Part shown: in pieces, positions 60,169-64,000 of the stretch
Layout of the letters: every line of letters begins with the position of its first letter
Position numbering within the stretch: position 1 is the first letter of the stretch
Source of the DNA: Winogradskyella helgolandensis
GTDB taxonomy: Bacteria; Bacteroidota; Bacteroidia; Flavobacteriales; Flavobacteriaceae
Reading direction: 5' to 3'
Assembly: GCF_013404085.1 (NCBI RefSeq)
Contig: NZ_JABFHO010000001.1
Location: forward strand, 2,243,001 to 2,307,000
DNA length: 64,000 bases
The notes under the pieces: generated by a model
What the model saw: only the letters and a program-made list of their open reading frames with translations
Told to the model about the DNA's origin: nothing
Databases searched by the model: none
Position numbers and translations under genes: made by a program

Positions 60169-61514
60169 TGCTATTCACCTTCCTTAAATATTTGCAGCCT
60201 ACACACTATTTTCGATTACGGAAACATGATGGACATTCTGTATTTCCTTTAATTAAAAATTTACCTGCTGAAATCGTTGAGCAATTTGAGTGTGATCATC
60301 AGTATATATCGCATATAGCTAAAGCTTATGATCTTTCATGGCAAGCCGTTCAAAAAGGTTATATTGGAAAAGCAGAAACCTATACGCAATTTGAAAACGT
60401 CCCAGTAGTAGATAATTACAGGTTTGCACGAAAATATTTTAGTTCATTTTGGGTTTTCTATGTTTTAATGGTACGCCTTTTTTGTTTTTATAATCCTATA
60501 ACAGAAATTCTTGGCTGGTGGAAGACTCGTAAAGTAATGCGTAGTAACTATTTAGAAACGCCACTAGTATATTCAGACTATGATACTTTTAAATCAGAAT
60601 TGATAGAACAGAAGCCTTTTGTTAGTGTGATTATCCCCACTTTAAATCGTTATCCGTATTTAAAGGATGTGTTATCCGATTTAGAGCAACAAGATTATAC
60701 TCATTTTGAGGTTATTGTTGTCGATCAATCTACACCATTTCAACCTGAGTTTTATGTTAATTTTCAATTAGAGATTCAGGTCGTGCATCAAGAAGAAAAA
60801 GCCTTGTGGTTGGCCAGAAATCGCGCTATAAAAATGGCAAAAGGCGAGTATATCCTATTGTTTGATGACGATAGCCGTGTCGATAAAAATTGGATCAGTG
60901 AACATTTAAAAGGTTTAGATTTTTTTAAGGCAGATTTGTCTTCGGGAGTTTCTATTTCTGAAGTTGGAGCGCCAACACCAGCACATTATGCGTATTTTAA
61001 AATTAGTGATCAATTAGATACAGGAAATGTGTTGTTAAAAAAAGACATTTTCAAAGCCATAGGATTATTTGATCGACAGTTTGAAAAACAACGCATGGGT
61101 GATGGAGAGTTTGGCTTACGGTCGTATTTAGCAGGCTACTTAAATATATCTCATCCCTATGCAAAACGCTTACATTTAAAAGTAGGAAGCGGTGGTTTAC
61201 GAGATATGGGGAGTTGGGATGCGTTTAGAACCAATTCGTTGTTTGAGCCGCGCCCTATACCCAGTGTGTTGTATTATTTTAGACGCTATTGGGGAAATAC
61301 GGCAGCGCGTTGGTCGTTGTTGCGTACGGTGCCGTTATCTATTATGCCATATCGTTTTAAAGGATCAAAGTTGATGATGATAGTAGGAGCAATGGTTTCT
61401 CTATTTATTTTTCCTTTAGTGGTATTTCAAGTATTTAAGTCTTGGAGATTGGCTGGTAAGAAATTGGATGAAGGGGCACTTATTGAAAAGTTAGAAGTGG
61501 GAAGTAAAAAGTAA
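60168..61514 (+). CDS. GT2 glycosyltransferase with extra N-terminal domain and membrane tail
   Basis: This 448-residue protein starts at the ATG at 60168. The first 145 residues (FLKYLQPTHYFRLRKHDGHS; a hydrophobic stretch FWVFYVLMVRLFCFY) are an extension that I do not recognise. The GT-A domain follows: SVIIPTLNRYPYLKDVLSDL, FEVIVVDQSTPFQPEF, YILLFDDDSRVDKNWISEHL with the DDD site, then GDGEFGLRSYLAGY. A C-terminal membrane helix (MMIVGAMVSLFIFPLVVFQV, about 405-424) and a basic tail anchor it. The reading frame ends inside a low-complexity tract, which encodes the last residues (EKLEVGSKK). Confidence 0.88.
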   Translation: MLFTFLKYLQPTHYFRLRKHDGHSVFPLIKNLPAEIVEQFECDHQYISHIAKAYDLSWQAVQKGYIGKAETYTQFENVPVVDNYRFARKYFSSFWVFYVLMVRLFCFYNPITEILGWWKTRKVMRSNYLETPLVYSDYDTFKSELIEQKPFVSVIIPTLNRYPYLKDVLSDLEQQDYTHFEVIVVDQSTPFQPEFYVNFQLEIQVVHQEEKALWLARNRAIKMAKGEYILLFDDDSRVDKNWISEHLKGLDFFKADLSSGVSISEVGAPTPAHYAYFKISDQLDTGNVLLKKDIFKAIGLFDRQFEKQRMGDGEFGLRSYLAGYLNISHPYAKRLHLKVGSGGLRDMGSWDAFRTNSLFEPRPIPSVLYYFRRYWGNTAARWSLLRTVPLSIMPYRFKGSKLMMIVGAMVSLFIFPLVVFQVFKSWRLAGKKLDEGALIEKLEVGSKK

Positions 61515-61763
61515 AAAGTGAAAAGTGAGAAGTTAGAAGTGGGAAGTGAAAAGTGGGGTGAATCCTTCTGGCTTTGATTTCTTTAGGTGAAATCAAATCC
61601 ACCATCCTTTAATTTCGATGGTTATCGGTTGAGAGGAGGAGCTTATTAAATAAAACATAAGGTCATTGAGAGGGCGAAGGATGACGTAATCTGTATATTT
61701 TTTGCGGACGCTTTACAGTACTGCTGCGTTCTGTGTCCTCGAAATGAAAAAATAGAATAAATA
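61500..61763. repeat. Composite repeat region: near-heptamers, hairpin element, GCAATGAC-type element
   Basis: GTAAAAAGTAAAAAGTGAAA (61504-61523) and drift copies run to 61556. A minus-oriented hairpin element follows (61557-61645): CCTTCTGGC, TTTGATTTC / GAAATCAAA, CCACCATCC and GAGGAGGAGCTT. Then come GTCATTGAGAGGGCGAAGGA (61661-61680) and CTGCTGCGTTCTGTGTCCTC (61722-61741), degenerate copies of the CGCAATGAC-type element. No gene is supported. Confidence 0.75.
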
Positions 61764-62882
61764 TTGAAAAAAAAAATCCTTTTAGTTACCTCTGAATTCC
61801 CGCCGCAACCTGGTGGTATTGGTGATCATGCTTATAACGTCGCGCTTTATTTAAGTCGTGCTGGTTACGATGTTTCTGTTATTGCAGATCAACGTTCAGT
61901 ACATGGGAAGGAAGAGGCTGATTTTGATGTTACTTTACCTTTTAAAGTGTTGCGAGTTGCGATAACTAACCCTCGTTTTAAGATGTATATCAACAGAATT
62001 AGGCATTTGAGCACAGCAATTAAATCAGCTGATGTGGTTATTGCTTCAGGTAAATTTTCGTTGTGGAGTGTGGCTATGTTACGACGAGGACAATCTACTG
62101 CAAGTTTAGCCGTCATACATGGCTCTGAAGTTAACTTTACCAATACATTATTAAAAACCAGTATTAATTGGGCTTTGCAACGGTTTGCTAAAATTATAGC
62201 GGTATCGCAATTTACAAAATCGTTAATTCCTGCTACAATTCAGGAAAAGACGGTAGTCATTCCTAATGGTTTTAATTCAGATAAGTGGCATATTAAAACC
62301 TCTACAGACATAGAATTAAAAGGTACGCCTAAATTGATTACGGTAGGTCATGTCAGTGAACGCAAAGGGCAACATGAAGTGATTAAACTTTTACCAAAAT
62401 TAGCATTGCGTTTTCCAAATATTACTTACCATTGCGTCGGATTACCAACAGAACAAAAGGCTTGCGAATTATTAGCAAAACAATTGGGTGTAGAGAATCG
62501 AGTTTGTTTTCATGGTCGTGTCAATAATGCTGTTTTGAAATCAGCTTTAGAGGCTAGTGATGTCTTTGTAATGTTGAGTACCATAACCACCACAGGAGAT
62601 GTTGAAGGCTTTGGAATTGCACTATTGGAAGCAAATGCCTTAGGGGTTCCAAGCATTGGTGCCAAAGGCTGTGGTATTGAAGATGCCATAAAAGAAGGCG
62701 AATCTGGAGCTTTAGTGACGTTGGGAGATGAAGCTGCTTTTCAAGCTGCTTTAGAGCATTTATTGAGTTCGAAAGCAGCGTATGCTGAAACCTCAAAAGC
62801 ATGGGCAAATGAGCACCAATGGAATATCATTATTAAAAAATATATAGAAGAACTGGAAAGATTGACCGATAATACTAAATAG
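61764..62882 (+). CDS. GT4 glycosyltransferase
   Basis: This 372-residue enzyme starts at a TTG (KKKILLVTSEFPPQPGGIGD). SEFPPQPGGIGDHAYNVALY is the classic GT4 opening with the Gly-rich loop. LAVIHGSEVNFTNTLLKTSI, LITVGHVSERKGQHEVIKLL, VMLSTITTTGDVEGFGIALL and EANALGVPSIGAKGCGIEDA follow, with the EX7E region read as EGFGIALLEA. It is the first gene after the composite repeat region, so a separate transcript is possible. Confidence 0.92.
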   Translation: MKKKILLVTSEFPPQPGGIGDHAYNVALYLSRAGYDVSVIADQRSVHGKEEADFDVTLPFKVLRVAITNPRFKMYINRIRHLSTAIKSADVVIASGKFSLWSVAMLRRGQSTASLAVIHGSEVNFTNTLLKTSINWALQRFAKIIAVSQFTKSLIPATIQEKTVVIPNGFNSDKWHIKTSTDIELKGTPKLITVGHVSERKGQHEVIKLLPKLALRFPNITYHCVGLPTEQKACELLAKQLGVENRVCFHGRVNNAVLKSALEASDVFVMLSTITTTGDVEGFGIALLEANALGVPSIGAKGCGIEDAIKEGESGALVTLGDEAAFQAALEHLLSSKAAYAETSKAWANEHQWNIIIKKYIEELERLTDNTK

Positions 62883-63071
62883 CTATGAACTGTACAGAAC
62901 TGTTATTTATATGGTAAACGATTTTAAAACGTTTATGACGCATTGGTTATCAGCTAAACTTCTTATTTTTGAAGCCAATTTTAGTTTTGTTAATCGTGAT
63001 ATATACTTGAAGCCTTAAAATTCATAAAAAAAATAGAACGCCACATTATTTTTAAACATTAACCAATAGCA
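62883..63071. other. Short gap before the last gene
   Basis: The 189 bp are AT-rich and hold no gene or clear structure. Confidence 0.4.
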
Positions 63072-64000
63072 ATGAAATTAGTAATCATATCTCATACCGA
63101 ACACTATCAAAAAAGCGATGGTACTATTGTTGGTTGGGGGCCTACGGTTACTGAAATTAATCACCTTATGGCTGTTTTTGAAGAGATAGTTCATTTGGGG
63201 ATGCTATACGCTGGTGAGGCTCCGGCAAGTGCATTACCCTATACGAGTTCCAACATAAAATTTGTAAATATTCCGACTGTTGGTGGAGCTGGCTTAAAGA
63301 ATAAATTGAAAATTATAACATCGGCTCCAAAAACCTTAAAATTAGTTAGGCGTTTTGTTAACGCATCGGATTATTTTCAATTGCGCACTCCAACCGGAAT
63401 AGGAGTTTATTTAATTCCTTATTTGACTTGGTTTACTAGAACTCCTGGCTGGTATAAATATGCTGGAAATTGGAAACAAACCTCTGCCCCTTTAGGCTAT
63501 GCTTTTCAGCGTTGGTTCTTAAAAAGGCAATTGCGAACAGTTACCATTAATGGAGCTTGGAACGACCAGCCGCCACATTGCGAGACTTTTGAAAATCCGT
63601 GTTTAACTGAAGCAGATTTAGCTTTAGGTAAAGCCCTTATGACCACAAAAAGAATGGTGAATCCGATTAATTTATGTTATGTTGGACGATTAGAAACACC
63701 AAAAGGAGTTGGACGTGTTATTGACGCTGTAACAGCATTAAAACCTGAAGACAAAGCTAAATTAGGTGTTATTCATTTTGTTGGTGATGGTAATGAACGC
63801 AACGATTTTGAACGGCAGGCTGCATTAAGCGGAGTGGATATTCGGTTTCACGGGTTTTTATCACGTCACTCTGTTTTTGAAATTTATAAAGACTGTCATG
63901 GTTTTTTAATGCCAACTACGGCATCGGAAGGCTTTCCAAAAGTATTGGCAGAAGCAATGAATTTTGGGTGTGTTCCCATCGTTTCCAACATTTCTTCTAT
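63072..64000 (+). CDS. GT4 glycosyltransferase, 3' part cut by window edge
   Basis: The frame is open from the ATG at 63072 to the window end (309 codons, no stop). It begins MKLVIISHTEHYQKSDGTIV and has LCYVGRLETPKGVGRVIDAV, IHFVGDGNERNDFERQAALS and the donor-side region TASEGFPKVLAEAMNFGCVP with EX7E. The remaining part, probably 40-60 residues, lies outside the window. The polysaccharide locus therefore continues to the right. Confidence 0.88.
   Translation, partial: MKLVIISHTEHYQKSDGTIVGWGPTVTEINHLMAVFEEIVHLGMLYAGEAPASALPYTSSNIKFVNIPTVGGAGLKNKLKIITSAPKTLKLVRRFVNASDYFQLRTPTGIGVYLIPYLTWFTRTPGWYKYAGNWKQTSAPLGYAFQRWFLKRQLRTVTINGAWNDQPPHCETFENPCLTEADLALGKALMTTKRMVNPINLCYVGRLETPKGVGRVIDAVTALKPEDKAKLGVIHFVGDGNERNDFERQAALSGVDIRFHGFLSRHSVFEIYKDCHGFLMPTTASEGFPKVLAEAMNFGCVPIVSNISS

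Overview
The window comes from a low-GC member of the Bacteroidota, most probably a marine Flavobacteriaceae. The evidence is a type IX secretion (gliding-motility type) C-terminal domain on a 1091-residue surface protein, a long Bacteroidota-style SecA, promoters of the TTG/TAnnTTTG kind, many TTG start codons and little Shine-Dalgarno signal. No rRNA or tRNA gene and no CRISPR array was seen.

Region 1 (1-6.3 kb) is the most unusual part. Small genes, all on the minus strand, alternate with nine imperfectly palindromic sites of 108-141 bp. The genes encode mostly lipoproteins and have 4-37 nt before them and 0-19 nt after them. Each cassette carries a private 7-10 bp word: the word after GTT at the end of its downstream site is the exact or near-exact reverse complement of the word before AAC where its upstream site begins. 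Five of seven complete cassettes match exactly over 8-10 bp, one matches 7 of 8, one is weak (6 of 8, if the weak one is counted) and one fails (the ORF-less cassette is included in these eight units). This is what excision and insertion of circular cassettes through folded attC-type sites at GTT would leave. No integrase gene is in the window, so this looks like an integrase-less cassette array with its promoter-side end near 6264-6302.

Region 2 (6.6-23 kb, all minus strand) is mostly chromosomal backbone: the secreted adhesin-like protein, an MBOAT/SGNH acyl-transfer pair, a conserved lipoprotein, a short BLUF photoreceptor, SecA, a DUF2795 protein, a cobalamin adenosyltransferase, an ABC ATPase of the LolD/MacB type, a methyltransferase and an ABC-F protein of the Uup type. 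Two similar hairpin terminators lie after the BLUF and secA genes.

Region 3 (23.05-64 kb, all plus strand) is one large surface-polysaccharide locus. It opens with a clear promoter, an outer-membrane export lipoprotein, a chain-length/tyrosine-kinase protein, an initiating sugar-phosphate transferase and a TviB/TviC pair that would make UDP-GalNAcA from UDP-GlcNAc. After a 1.3-kb repeat-rich gap with a dead DUF559 nuclease gene come an ABC exporter pair (Wzm/Wzt), many glycosyltransferases (GT2, GT4, GT8-like, GT92-like, exostosin-like), five sulfotransferase-like P-loop proteins, an aminotransferase and acetyltransferase pair, an asparagine-synthase-like amidotransferase without a glutaminase domain, an alpha/beta hydrolase and a second MBOAT/SGNH pair. 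Together these predict an anionic, sulfated, acylated, uronic-acid-containing capsule or exopolysaccharide. The locus runs off the right edge inside a GT4 gene.

A dispersed double-hairpin repeat of about 65-90 bp occurs at least seven times between 29.4 and 61.7 kb, in both orientations, often beside low-complexity tracts built from near-heptamers such as AAAGTGA. One of its stems differs between copies by paired, compensating changes.
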